The notes: generated by a model not told the origin, from the letters alone. Counted from the first letter of the stretch, positions 23,975-34,189 are shown. The stretch: DNA of 64,000 nt from Dolomedes plantarius (GCA_907164885.2 OU015498.1:127291727-127355726); one strand, 5' to 3'. Numbers and translations are program-made.

Positions 23975-24112
23975 TGTTATGGATTTTAACGGTCTATGGC
24001 AATTTCGCCAAATATAAAAGTTATCGCCAAATTGGCGATGGATTTTGTGGCTTATTTTGGTCGCCAAATGTGGCGAAATATCGCCACATTTGGCGCCTTC
24101 GGCAAGCTATGG
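23975..24112 (+). mobile_element. Gypsy LTR fragment (U3 start)
   Basis: The sequence from TGTTATGGATTTTAACGGTC matches the start of the LTR at 37056 (TGTTACGAATTTTAACGGTC) and continues with CGCCAAA/TTTGGCG motifs to about 24112, where the similarity ends. The rest of the LTR is absent. It contains a perfect 15-bp-arm inverted repeat at 24062-24095. Confidence 0.75.
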
Positions 24113-24356
24113 AGTACATTTTAGGATAATTGCAATTAAAATCTTAATAGATATTTTTATAGACAAAATAATGTAGAAGAAAAATATTCAAATTAAATAT
24201 AGTAGAACATACTAAAGAATATAGTACAGTTTGAGGAGCATTTTCCCCATCAATAACCAAAATTTCCTCAACCATTTTTGACGGAGATCCGCACAAAAAA
24301 CAGACGCCGAGAATAGCCGCAGAGAATGCGATTTTCCCCCATAGATGTATTGGAGT

Positions 24357-25072
24357 GTCCAAATTTATCCCCTTAGGGTTGGAATTTCAAAAAATCCTTT
24401 CTTATCGGCTATCCATGTCATTATAGGAATGCACTGTCAAAATTTCAGCCTTTAGATACAGCGGTTTGGTCTGTGTGAGGTCTGTCACTCAGTCACGGAA
24501 ATGTTTTATATATAAGTTTAATTTAACATCCATAAAACATACTAATTTTAAATAAATTCTTAAAAAACTTCCACCTCAATTAGACTAGTGGTTAAATTTT
24601 ATCTTTTACTGTATTTTAATATTTTTTGTCGATTTATTTCGTTGTTATGCACGTGACGCGAAATTAATTTAAAGTATCACAAAAAGAAAAGAAACCATGT
24701 GATCAGCATTTAATAAAAAAAGTTCTAAAAATTTATCTTTAAAAATTCACCAAAAATCAGAAAATGGAGAGAAAGACTCAAAAAAGATTTCATTTTAAAG
24801 GAATTTTTATGATCGTTCTCGTGGTGTAAGTTTTATAACCCTCAGATTATTGTTTTAAATACAAACTTTAAAAAAAAGCTACAAAAACAGCTTAAAAATT
24901 TAATTTAAAAAATCTATGAAGAATTTTTCAAAAATATTACTTAGAGCATCCCTACACTATAAAATGAATGGCCATGTAAAATTTCAGCCCTTTAGGTCCA
25001 GCGGTTTGGTCTGTGCATTATCTGTCAGTCAGTCAGTTAGTCACGGAAATATTTTATATATTATATAGATAA
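24357..25072 (+). repeat. Two LINE-tail-like direct repeats
   Basis: Blocks at about 24357-24515 and 24942-25072 both hold AATTTCAGCCYTTTAG, CAGCGGTTTGGTCTGTG, CAGTCACGGAAAT and a TATATA tail in the same order. Sequences of this form are often seen at the 3' ends of arthropod retroelements. I see no reverse transcriptase upstream. The 400 bp between them are AT-rich and unassigned. Confidence 0.55.
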
Positions 25073-25134
25073 TATAAAAAAGTGAGTTTTTCGACAAAAA
25101 AATAGAATAAAATATGTAATACCATTTTTTAATT

Positions 25135-25389
25135 AAAAATTCCAAAATCCGGCTACGTCAGGCACTGAATTGTGTCCGGGGCCACCCTGCATGCCGATTT
25201 TGATACGAATTGGGCCCATAGCTTATCCGCTACAGAGTCCACACAAAAAAACAGGAAAAAATCACCAAAAAGGGCACAAAAATTTTAATAACTTTTTAAA
25301 ATTAAAAATTCAGAAATCCGGCTACATCAGGCACTGAATCGTGTCCGGGGCCACCCGCGTGCCGATTTTGGTACGATTCGCCCCATAGT
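25135..25389 (+). repeat. Direct repeat, ~88-bp unit, two copies
   Basis: Units at 25135-25222 and 25302-25389 share ATCCGGCTAC, TCAGGCACTGAAT, GTGTCCGGGGCCACCC and GTGCCGATTTTG with a few changes, about 167 bp apart. Each is followed by a CCCATAG block. Nature unknown; probably part of one larger repeat with the LINE-tail-like blocks upstream. Confidence 0.65.
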
Positions 25390-26060
25390 CTCGCTTTCAG
25401 CGAGGACAGCCGCGGAAACTGTTGAAATAAACAACTTTTAGGGGCAAAATCCTTAAAACATTAATTAAACAAATTCCGGGGCCCGATTTAAAACAAATAA
25501 TATGCCTATGTATTAATCTGAACTAACAACTATATCTACACAAAATTTCAGCTCAATTAAAGCAATACTTTTTCACTTATAAAGGAACAAACATAGAACT
25601 ATTCGAAATAATCCATAAATTTCACAGTTTCAATGAAACACACTAATTTTTGAATAAAGTTCAATAATTCAAGTTCGATTTACGCAAATTGTGCATAAAA
25701 TTGTACATAAGTTCAAAAACATAAAGTTTATAAGTTAAAAAAAGTCTTTTAATATTATACCAATAAATTTCCAGTTGATATCCAATAAATTGTAAATCTT
25801 TTTTTACCTTAAATGTCGAATAAAAAGCGTAGTTCCAAATGTAATTTTCTTCAATAAATCCTTAAATGTTGCCAATTTCACAAACCCTTTTCGTTTTTAT
25901 CAATACCTCCTCCACTTGAATCTTTAAAATATTAAATGTTTTACTGATAATAAATGAAAATGTAGTTTGATGTGTTGCTATGGTTACTTGACTATGGTTG
26001 ACAAAGGAAAAATTGTAAAGGTGAAGCTTCAGCTCAACATTTAGGGCCCTAGCTTTCTTT
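25390..26060. other. Unassigned, AT-rich
   Basis: No gene is visible. The sequence may belong to the same unclassified repeat as its neighbours. Confidence 0.4.
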
Positions 26061-26066
26061 CTATTG

Positions 26067-26217
26067 ATCAGATATACATAATAGTATATAGCCTGTGCCC
26101 ATCTGGAATAATGTACCTTTCAAACAGTTGAAGAATTTTTCAAATAGGTGCAGTGGTTCCGGAGATTACCCTCCACATACAAAATCCGCTCTCCCTCTTT
26201 TTATATATTGATATAGA
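26067..26217 (+). repeat. Retroelement 3'-tail-like sequence
   Basis: AGCCTGTGCCCATCTGGAAT, GAATTTTTCAAATAGGTGCA, GTGGTTCCGGAGATTA and a terminal TATATTGATATAGAT form a pattern I recall from tails of non-LTR retroelements in many arthropods. No coding region is attached. Confidence 0.45.
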
Positions 26218-26922
26218 TTACTTATTTTACGTGTATTATATGTTTACTGATAAGGGCCTAAATATAATATTTAAGGTATCCGACTACGTTTAAAGCATCG
26301 ATTTTGACGAAAATTCCGAAATTGTTTTTAATTTTCCTTTTTTTAAAGGTTGTAAATTTCCGTTGTAAATCTGCTTTCGTTTTCTCGATAAAATCATTAG
26401 AAATGAAATAAAAGCGATTTAAAGGTCAGCAGTTGCTACGAATTTCAATACAAGTCCAAAACTTTAATCTTGTTTCCTAAAGAACTTGTTTGTCATCACG
26501 AATGCAAACGACTCTCGTGATAACTCAAAATCTAAACATGATATGTCTATGACATGTTTCACGTATGTTTTTCATAATACTAAGAATGGAGTGGACTACA
26601 GATTTGGTTCTAGGTATATTATTTGTTGATTTATAGCTGCATTTATAAAAAATCTCGTGGAAAATTACTAAAATTTTACAAGTTATTGCATATAATAACC
26701 CGTATTTTTTCCATGTTTTTATTAACTCTCTTTCTTGTTTGTTTGTGTGTGTGTTTGTGTGTTTGTGTGTTTGTCTAGTACAAATCTTGCAATCGATTTT
26801 TAACTAACTTCCCGACTAGCTAGACATTTGAAACTTTCAGAATAGCTCAGAACACAATGAAAATGCATTTTTTTATACTTTTAGCCATCTTTAAGCAGAA
26901 TTGAATTAACTTTCAGTTATTT
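26218..26922. other. Unassigned, AT-rich
   Basis: No gene is visible. A GTTTGTGT-rich patch lies at about 26738-26775. Confidence 0.5.
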
Positions 26923-27032
26923 TCAGGCTATGTACACATGAGAGCGTTGCAACGCGCGTTAAAGCGCGCGTTAGAAAAACCGAATGTGTACACTATAGTA
27001 GCGTTAACGCCACGTTGAGCGCCAGTTTAGCT

Positions 27033-27330
27033 ATGGAAGTTGAAGAGGCAGCATGTGTTTGGATTTTGTACCGTAGGTATAAAGCACGAAGACGAAGGCA
27101 AAGAAAATACTGGGTACATCCAATTTTAAATGACAGATTGACTCACGGTTCTTTTGTAACACTTTACCCGAATCTAAGAAAACATGAGCCCAAGTTTTTT
27201 AACTATTTAAGAATGTCGATTGCATCCTTTGACGAGTTATTAGAAATAGTTAAGGATGACCTGGCTCCTAGTGAGAACGTTGTAAGGGATAGCATTTCTC
27301 CAGAAGAAAAACTCGTAATCACATTGAGTA
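27033..27330 (+). pseudogene. Harbinger (HARBI1-like) transposase, N-terminal part
   Basis: From ATG 27033 the product has ARRRRQRKYWVHPILNDRLT then GSFVTLYPNLR, EPKFFNYLRMSIASFDELL and ISPEEKLVITL. A W(V)HPI motif followed by FxxYxRMsxxxFdeLL is characteristic of the start of HARBI1-type nucleases, which cut DNA and insert at TWA sites. The similarity stops at LVITL near 27330; the DDE core is absent. The unrelated codons to 27383 are not counted. Confidence 0.82.
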
Positions 27331-27672
27331 ATGAAAACATTTTCTATATTATTTACCCTTACCCTTTATGTACCAAATTATGAATTCATAAACGAAAACT
27401 CACGTAAATTTTTATTTATGTTAATTCAATACTAACTAACAAATTAGTGTAAAATAATTGCTCACCTTCTTAAAATTTAATTAATTACTACTAGTTAATT
27501 GAAGTGGTACTTTAAAGTACCGCCAGTATTATAGGGTTACAAAAAACTTCAAACTTTGAAAATTAATCAGAATGTTTGAAAAATGATATAATTATTTATT
27601 ATGAAACGCAGAACAATTTTAAATATAATGAAAATTTAACTTTGATTATATTAAAAATTTTTTTTTTAATTT

Positions 27673-27826
27673 ACACATAAAAAAAATTACATATGCTGCA
27701 TTTTGAATGAAGTTTTGATTGAACTTTTCTTTGTGCACAAAGCTTGCAGAGATCTCGATTTGACACAAATGTTACACGAATTTTGTACTCTAACAGGGAG
27801 ACTGATTCATGTTTTTCGGTATATAT
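27673..27826 (-). pseudogene. piggyBac transposase fragment (C-terminal Cys-rich part)
   Basis: The minus frame reads IYTEKHESVSLLEYKIRV then SNRDLCKLCAQRKVQSKLHS and KCSICNFF. CxxC pairs in this spacing form the cysteine-rich C-terminal domain of piggyBac proteins. It is the direct continuation of the fragment at 34190-34355; removing the Gypsy with one 4-bp target copy puts both in the same frame. Confidence 0.82.
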
Positions 27827-28395
27827 TGTACCAAAATCGTGGTACGGAAAGTTCTTTTTTTTTTTTTTTTTTACAAGTGCATTCAACGAAATGAAATAAA
27901 TATGCCAGTTACCACAAATGAGAAACAGAGATTATTATAGACATCAAAAACTAACATAAATCTTCTTTTTACAATCTTCGCTGGACTTCAACAATCGCCA
28001 GCCTCTAGGTAGCTTTCTTGACAAATTGTGATTTAAAAGAGCTTAAATTAATAACACATAAAAATATAAGCAAGTGAAATTATACAACCTTTCACAACTA
28101 TATCGAGGCTTCCGAAATCCAAGCCAAGGTCTCACGTTACATCCGTCACGACAAACTACCTAAATTAATCAATCACCTATCTCGTCAAGGATATCGCTTC
28201 AACTCAATTGCAGTTCTAAAAACCTATTTTATCTCGCAAAACAAAACCCGCGTTGCCACACTACACAACCAAACGATTTTCCAACAATCAACCTAAAATC
28301 CGGATTTATCACTTACTCCTTGGTTTTAATTCCACAACTCCCGAAACATCGCACTTTGGCGATAAAACGCCAAATTGGCTCCCAAACATGTAACA
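27827..28395 (-). repeat. Gypsy 3' LTR
   Basis: 569 bp, reading TGTTACATG…GGTACA on the minus strand. It contains the dyad TTTGGCG-ATAAAA-CGCCAAA at 28355-28374 near the start of U3 and an A18 run (minus strand) close to its end. It matches the LTR at 33622-34189. Confidence 0.95.
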
Positions 28396-28412
28396 TTGCC
28401 CCCTCCTCAAAA
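28396..28412 (-). promoter_or_regulatory. Polypurine tract of the Gypsy element
   Basis: On the minus strand TTTTGAGGAGGGGGCAA directly precedes the 3' LTR. It would prime plus-strand DNA synthesis in reverse transcription. Confidence 0.85.
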
Positions 28413-28664
28413 GACTGGACGTCCCGGACAGTCCTACACTAACAACAACGGTCCTAAAAATACTACTACAAAATACAATTTCATAAAAACACAACACATA
28501 TACCATTACAAATTAAATAAATAAACACATAAAAACGACAGTTGCAACATTAGTATATAAAATAAAAATAATAAATAAATAAATAAATTGGGTAGCCTGG
28601 ATCTACTTAGGAGCAACAGCCTACGAGCCGTGGCTCGGGTATCCTCAAACTCTTCAGGACCCAC

Positions 28665-31600
28665 TCACGTCCCATGGTAAGGAGCGAGCCGGTCGTAATG
28701 CACGACCTTCGCTTTGCTGTTCGCAGATTTGCGAATCCGTACGACGACATCGTTGATTCTGTTGACCACGACGAAGGGACCGCTCCAGTGGGACTGTAGT
28801 TTGGGGGACAAGCCTTTCCTACGAACGGGGCTCCACAGCCAAACTTTACTTCCTTCCTGGAACTGATGATCTGTCGCTGTCGCGTCGTACCGCCTCTTCA
28901 TTCTGTCGCTGGCCACGTTGATCCGCTCCCGGGCGAAGTGGTGGATTCCTTCCAGTCTGTCCTGGACATCGCGGACATACTCCTCCGGAGAAGAGGATGT
29001 ATCAGGGGGGCAGCCGAAAAGGAGGTCACACGGCAGCCTCAGATTCCGTCCATAAAGCATCTCAGCAGGAGTGTGCCCTGTTGTCTCATGGACGGCGCTA
29101 CGATACGCTAAAAGGAAAAGAGGTAGGTGCCGGTCCCAGTCCTTCTGGTGCCTAGATACAAGTAAAGAAATGTGGTTAAGGATGGTTCTATTAAAGCGTT
29201 CGACCATACCATCCGACTGGGGGTGTAGAGGAGTTGTTCTGGTTTTCTCGATCTCCAATAGTCGGCACATTTCGGTAAAAATTGCAGATGTGAAATTAGT
29301 CCCTTGATCAGAGTGTATCTGCATGGGAGCTCCGAATCTGGAGACCCAATTCAGAACTAAAGTTTCAGCTACGGTTACTGCCTCCTGATCAGCTATGGGG
29401 TAAACTTCTGGCCACTTAGTAAAATAGTCCATGGCAACGAGCATGTACCTGTTGCCATCAGTGGAACGTGGAAGAGGTCCCAGGATGTCGATGGCGACGC
29501 GCTCGAAGGGGGCACCTACGTTGTAACGTTGCATCTTCCCTCGGCTACGTCTCTTTGGTCCTTTGCGAGCTGCGCAGGCGTCGCAGGCTCGGCACCACTT
29601 TTCGATATCGTCTCTGGCTTTTCCCCAGAAGAATCGCTCCCGCACCTTGTTCAGGGTCTTCATCACCCCAAAATGCCCTCCGGCGGGACTACTGTGGAGT
29701 TCTTCTAAAATTGCAGGAATTTTTGAGCGAGGAACCACGAGCTGCCATCTTGTTGTTTTTCCATCGTCGGACTCCCACTTTCGGTACAGGACACCGTTTC
29801 GTAAGTGCAGGGAGTTCCAGAGGGCCCAGTAGTATTTGGTATTCGGGCTAAAGGTCGATATCTGTTGCCAGCCAGGTTTGGTGCTGGACAACCCCATGTG
29901 TTCTACTATGGGTTTGATGTCTGGGTCTTCATTTTGTTCCTTTCGAAGCTGCTCATCACTCCACGGGTCCGGAGACAGGGTGACAGCAGTGACTTGCTGA
30001 ACAGTAGAAGTTTCAAAGCCATACTTCTTCTCGGCCTTGGTGCAATATCGGCAACTGTCAGAGCACGGTCTTCTGGATAGCGCGTCAGCATTACCGTGCG
30101 AAGAACCCTTACGGTGTTTCAGGTCGATAGTGTATTCTTGCAATCTCTGTATCCATCTGGCCACCTGGCCTTCAGGATTTTTAAAGTTCAGAAGCCATGT
30201 GAGAGAGGCGTGGTCGGTTCGCAGCACAAACTTCCGGCCGTACAAGTAATGATGGAAATGTTCTACGGCCTTCACCATGGCTAGCAATTCTTTTCTTGTG
30301 ACGCAGTAGTTCCGTTCACTCTTGGAAAGGCACTTGCTCCAGTAGGCGATAACTCTTTCTTGTCCGTCTATTTCCTGTGACAGGACTGCCCCGACGCATC
30401 CAAAACTTGCGTCCGTGTCAAGGATAAATTCTTTATCAGGCTCTGGGTAGGCCAGGATGGGTGTAGACGTTAGGGTTTTCTTAAGCTTCTTGAATGCGTC
30501 TTCACACTCATCAGTCCAGACGAACTTCTGGTTTGCTTCTGTCAATCTGTGAAGGGGTCGAGCTAAATTCGATAACCCTTTAACAAACCGCCTGTAGTAA
30601 GAGCAGAGACCTAAAAAGCTCCGCAATTGATGTATATCTTCTGGTCGGCACCAGTCTTTGACTGCCGACACTTTGTTAGGGTCAGTCTGGACCCCTCTGT
30701 CGGAGATGATATGACCGAGGTACGTCACCTGGTGGCGAAACAAGTTGCATTTCTTAGAATTGAGCTTCAAACTAGCTCCCCGTAGCCTTTGTAGCACCTT
30801 TCTGAAATTTCTTAGGTGGTCTTCGAAATCTCGCCCTACAACGATTATATCGTCCAAATAGACCAGACAGGCTTCGTAGGAAAGTCCTCCCAAAACTGTT
30901 TCCATTAGACGCTCGAAAGTCGCGGGCGCATTGCATAGCCCAAATGGCATAACTTTGAACTGCCATAGCCCTTGTCCTGGCCCAGTAGTGAACGCTGTCT
31001 TCTCTTTATCTTCGGGTCTGATTTCAACCTGCCAGTACCCGCTTTTCAAGTCAAGAGTGGAAAACCACTTGTGCCCGGTGAGGGTGTCCAAGGTGTCATC
31101 AATTCTAGGGAGCGGGTAGCTGTCCTTCTTAGTTATGTCATTTAACCGACGGTAATCTACGCAAAACCTGGTAGATCCATCCTTCTTCCGGACTAGGACG
31201 ATAGGAGAAGCCCACGGACTGGTGGAGGGCTCGATAACATCATCCTTCAGCATCGCTTGTAGTAGTTCGCCAACCTCCTCTTGTTTCGCCAAAGGGAGTC
31301 TTCTGGGATGTTGCTTGATTGGTGGGTGGTTCCCCGTGTCAATTCGGTGTTGCGTCAAGTTCGTACGACCCACTTCCGATGCACGGGCGAACACGTCTTG
31401 GAACTCATCGATGAATTTTTCTGCCCCCATCCTCTGTAGATCGGTCAATTCTACATTCTTTAATAAATCTTCTGTCAAATTAGAGCGTTCGACGACTGAC
31501 AGGTCACACTTTCTGCTTATTCCGGTGATCGGGGTACAAGTTGCCAGCATTTCCTTCTTCCGGATTACCTTAGCTTTGTCACTAACATTGGCAATCCTGA

Positions 31601-32300
31601 CAGGAACCGCACCTTTCGACAGGTCCACAAGAGTTGCAGCAACTAAAAGACCTCTTTTACTATTGTCATTGTTGGGGTATTCGGTGATGGCGAGAGTATA
31701 GTTATTGTCATTCTGAACTAAACCGGTCGTTACTATTTCTGACATGGAAGGAATGCTGATATCTTGGGTAGCTATTATCTGGTTGCAAGATTCACTATTG
31801 TTACGAAATATAATTATATCTTCGGTCATGGCATGGATTTGATTAAGTTTAAAATCTATTATGAAGTTGTTTTCAGTCAAAAAGTCAAGTCCTAGGATGA
31901 TCGGGTCAAAGATATCGGCAACATATGCCGTATGCCGATAACTACTATTCCCGAAACTTATATTAAGAGCAACTTTTCCTCTTACCTTTACCTTGTCCCC
32001 AGTCACGGTCTGCAAAGTGATATTTGGCGGCGTGAAAAGTAACTTCTCGCCAAATTCTTGGGCTATGTCCGTCCTGACGATGGTAACGTTAGCACCTGTG
32101 TCAACTAACATGCAACACTGTTGTCCATTCACGAACCCTTCTACAAACGGTCCGTTCTCTTCGCGATGTGTCGACGACACATGCAGTGTAATAAAAGAGG
32201 GCTTCTCCTCGTCCGGCTGCCTTCGCCCCTTAAGGTGGCCGGGAACTAGTTTCCCTGAGCCTTGGCGTCTTTTGATTCGTCGGCTTGGCGCGTTAGGCAA
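28665..32300 (-). CDS. Gypsy Pol polyprotein, intact
   Basis: 1211 residues without a stop. Pol copies the element's RNA into DNA and inserts it. Protease: LVDTGANVTI, Asp at 67. Reverse transcriptase about 330-530: catalytic Asp in STLDLKSGYW (417) and YLDDIIV (481-484). RNase H begins near 625 with LDTDAS. Integrase: a zinc-binding HHCC region (H869, H876, C906, C909), then core residues D938 (AIDILGPL), D998 (HSDQGTNF) and E1034 (GMVERFN), spacing DD35E. The end reads VHYDRLAPYHGT. The start overlaps the end of gag by 55 nt and lies in the -1 frame, suggesting a -1 ribosomal shift. All catalytic residues look intact. No chromodomain was recognised. Confidence 0.96.
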   Translation of the reverse strand: MPNAPSRRIKRRQGSGKLVPGHLKGRRQPDEEKPSFITLHVSSTHREENGPFVEGFVNGQQCCMLVDTGANVTIVRTDIAQEFGEKLLFTPPNITLQTVTGDKVKVRGKVALNISFGNSSYRHTAYVADIFDPIILGLDFLTENNFIIDFKLNQIHAMTEDIIIFRNNSESCNQIIATQDISIPSMSEIVTTGLVQNDNNYTLAITEYPNNDNSKRGLLVAATLVDLSKGAVPVRIANVSDKAKVIRKKEMLATCTPITGISRKCDLSVVERSNLTEDLLKNVELTDLQRMGAEKFIDEFQDVFARASEVGRTNLTQHRIDTGNHPPIKQHPRRLPLAKQEEVGELLQAMLKDDVIEPSTSPWASPIVLVRKKDGSTRFCVDYRRLNDITKKDSYPLPRIDDTLDTLTGHKWFSTLDLKSGYWQVEIRPEDKEKTAFTTGPGQGLWQFKVMPFGLCNAPATFERLMETVLGGLSYEACLVYLDDIIVVGRDFEDHLRNFRKVLQRLRGASLKLNSKKCNLFRHQVTYLGHIISDRGVQTDPNKVSAVKDWCRPEDIHQLRSFLGLCSYYRRFVKGLSNLARPLHRLTEANQKFVWTDECEDAFKKLKKTLTSTPILAYPEPDKEFILDTDASFGCVGAVLSQEIDGQERVIAYWSKCLSKSERNYCVTRKELLAMVKAVEHFHHYLYGRKFVLRTDHASLTWLLNFKNPEGQVARWIQRLQEYTIDLKHRKGSSHGNADALSRRPCSDSCRYCTKAEKKYGFETSTVQQVTAVTLSPDPWSDEQLRKEQNEDPDIKPIVEHMGLSSTKPGWQQISTFSPNTKYYWALWNSLHLRNGVLYRKWESDDGKTTRWQLVVPRSKIPAILEELHSSPAGGHFGVMKTLNKVRERFFWGKARDDIEKWCRACDACAARKGPKRRSRGKMQRYNVGAPFERVAIDILGPLPRSTDGNRYMLVAMDYFTKWPEVYPIADQEAVTVAETLVLNWVSRFGAPMQIHSDQGTNFTSAIFTEMCRLLEIEKTRTTPLHPQSDGMVERFNRTILNHISLLVSRHQKDWDRHLPLFLLAYRSAVHETTGHTPAEMLYGRNLRLPCDLLFGCPPDTSSSPEEYVRDVQDRLEGIHHFARERINVASDRMKRRYDATATDHQFQEGSKVWLWSPVRRKGLSPKLQSHWSGPFVVVNRINDVVVRIRKSANSKAKVVHYDRLAPYHGT

Positions 32301-33586
32301 TTCCTTCTGAGATGTCCCTCACGCCCGCAGGTCCAGCACTTCAAAGGATTTCTTCTTGGCGGCATGTTTGAATTCACCCCTGCCAAGGCACCGATTCGTT
32401 TTTCTATTTCTTCAAGTCGAGCGGCTATTGGGTCGTTTTCGGCGGCGGTCACCCCTCTCACTAGTTGGCGGTCACGGCGAGTCGCCCTCTGAGCGGACTC
32501 GTACTTCATTGCGTACACCAAAGCTGACTTCAAGTCTTTAATGTCCGCCATTCTTAGTGCTCGTTGACTCTCCGAATCGCGGATGGCGTCCACAAAGTAT
32601 TCTAATGCTAGGTTATCCCTAACTTCCGTCGGACATTCTGGGAAAGCTAATTGAGCTAATCCCTCAATAGCTGACGCAAGTTCCTGTAATGTCTCTGTTG
32701 ATTTCTGTTGGCGGGACTTCAGCTGTAAGCGGCTATACTCTTTACGGCATTTCTCGCCAAAGCGCATTTCGAGAGCACTCGACAAGGCCTCAAAATCTAG
32801 TTGTTTCTCTACTGCGATGGTCTGCAGTACATCGGCAGCCTCGCCACGGAGTGAAGTAGCCAATTGGCATGCTTGCATTGCAATGTCCCATCCATTGGCA
32901 GTCGATGCCATATTAAACTGTGTTTTAAACACCTGCCAAGACGTTTTGCCGTCATAAGTAGACACTTTTACGGCAGGGCGGGACGATTTCGACACCGGGT
33001 ACGCCTCCTCAATACTAGCGTCAGAGTAGTAAGGTACAGTAACTGGCGTTGATTCTTCTGCGAATTTCTTCTCTAGGCCGTTTATTTGTTTCTTAATGGC
33101 TTCCCTAATTTTCTGGTCAACAGTCTCGACCGTAGCTTTAAGTTTTGACTCGATAGTGTTGACGCGTTCTTCCATTTCATTAAATTTTTCGCCTACGGTA
33201 ATTTTTAGTTGTTCTTGACTTTCGCTAATTTCGCCAACACCCGTTTCCAACTTCTTCTGGCTTTCACCAATTTCGCCAATTTCTTCTTTTAATTGATTGG
33301 CGAGCAAGTTCTGGCTTTCGCCAATTTCGCTAATTTTTACTTCCAATTGGTTGGCGAGCAAATTCTGACTTTCACCAATTTTTAATTCTAATTGGTTGGC
33401 GAGCAAATTCTGGCTTTCGCCAATTTTCGATTCTAACTGATTGGCGAGTAAATTCTGGCTTTCGCCAATTTCCTGTTTTAACTGGTTCTGGCTTTCGCCA
33501 AGTTTTGCTTCTAAATGATTCTGGCTTTCGCCAATTTTTTCTAAAATTAGTTTTAGCTGTTCTTCCATTTTTCGGGTAACTGGCAT
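32246..33586 (-). CDS. Gypsy Gag protein with tandem coiled-coil repeats
   Basis: 446 residues that would build the particle and bind the element's RNA. Residues about 10-165 form a long predicted coiled coil, including several near-identical units of IGESQNLLANQLE with small variations. A Gag core follows (about 205-370; GKTSWQVFKTQFNMASTANG, LEMRFGEKCRKEYSRLQLKS). A zinc knuckle CX2CX4HX4C occupies residues 417-430 (CWTCGREGHLRRNC). The start is the first ATG after the primer-binding-like site, about 30 nt on. The repeat count probably varies between copies. It resembles the shorter gag remnant at 35220 in overall plan. Confidence 0.93.
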   Translation of the reverse strand: MPVTRKMEEQLKLILEKIGESQNHLEAKLGESQNQLKQEIGESQNLLANQLESKIGESQNLLANQLELKIGESQNLLANQLEVKISEIGESQNLLANQLKEEIGEIGESQKKLETGVGEISESQEQLKITVGEKFNEMEERVNTIESKLKATVETVDQKIREAIKKQINGLEKKFAEESTPVTVPYYSDASIEEAYPVSKSSRPAVKVSTYDGKTSWQVFKTQFNMASTANGWDIAMQACQLATSLRGEAADVLQTIAVEKQLDFEALSSALEMRFGEKCRKEYSRLQLKSRQQKSTETLQELASAIEGLAQLAFPECPTEVRDNLALEYFVDAIRDSESQRALRMADIKDLKSALVYAMKYESAQRATRRDRQLVRGVTAAENDPIAARLEEIEKRIGALAGVNSNMPPRRNPLKCWTCGREGHLRRNCLTRQADESKDAKAQGN

Positions 33587-33599
33587 TCACTTAAAAATA

Positions 33600-33617
33600 T
33601 CCCACTGACTGACACCA
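33600..33617 (-). promoter_or_regulatory. Primer-binding-like site
   Basis: A few bases after the 5' LTR the minus strand reads TGGTGTCAGTCAGTGGGA. TGG plus this pattern resembles the complement of a tRNA-Leu 3' end, with one additional base inside; the assignment to a tRNA is inference. Confidence 0.5.
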
Positions 33618-33621
33618 AAAA

Positions 33622-34189
33622 TGTACCAAAATCGTGGTACGGAAAGTTCTTTTTTTTTTTTTTTTTACAAGTGCATTCAACGAAATGGAATAAATATGCC
33701 AGTTACCACAAATGAGAAACAGAGATTATTATAGACATCAAAAACTAACATAAATCTTCTTTTTACAATCTTCGCTGGACTTCAACAATCGCCAGCCTCT
33801 AGGTAGCTTTCTTGACAAATTGTGATTTAAAAGAGCTTAAATTAATAACACATAAAAATATAAGCAAGTGAAATTATACAACCTTTCACAACTATATCGA
33901 GGCCTCCGAAATCCAAGCCAAGGTCTCACGTTACATCCGTCACGACAAACTACCTAAATTAATCAATCACCTATCTCGTCAAGGATATCGCTTCAACTCA
34001 ATTGCAGTTCTAAAAACCTATTTTATCTCGCAAAACAAAACCCGCGTTGCCACACTACACAACCAAACGATTTTCCAACAATCAACCTAAAATCCGGATT
34101 TATCACTTACTCCTTGGTTTTAATTCCACAACTCCCGAAACATCGCACTTTGGCGATAAAACGCCAAATTGGCTCCCAAACATGTAACA
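33622..34189 (-). repeat. Gypsy 5' LTR
   Basis: 568 bp, promoter-bearing LTR in the element's orientation. It differs from the 3' LTR by A/G in the ATGGAATAAA block, T/C in the GAGGCCTCCG block and by 17 rather than 18 T residues. Confidence 0.95.

Larger units (their letters stand above)
27827..34189 (-). mobile_element. Complete Gypsy (Ty3) LTR retrotransposon
   Basis: A 6363-bp element with two LTRs, primer-binding-like site, gag, pol and polypurine tract, all on the minus strand. By eye the LTRs differ at two bases and by one T in a long T run, so insertion is recent. Flanks are ATAT (27823-27826) and TTAT (34190-34193), a 4-bp duplication with one change. The order protease, reverse transcriptase, RNase H, integrase is that of Gypsy. 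No envelope-like frame follows pol, so I see no sign of an infectious form. Confidence 0.96.

Noticed and set aside
29906..30091. Short alternative frame on the minus strand within pol
   Set aside because: Embedded in the intact Pol reading frame and without independent support.
29468..32310. Plus-strand open frames of 60-160 codons
   Set aside because: Shadows of the long Gypsy pol gene on the minus strand.
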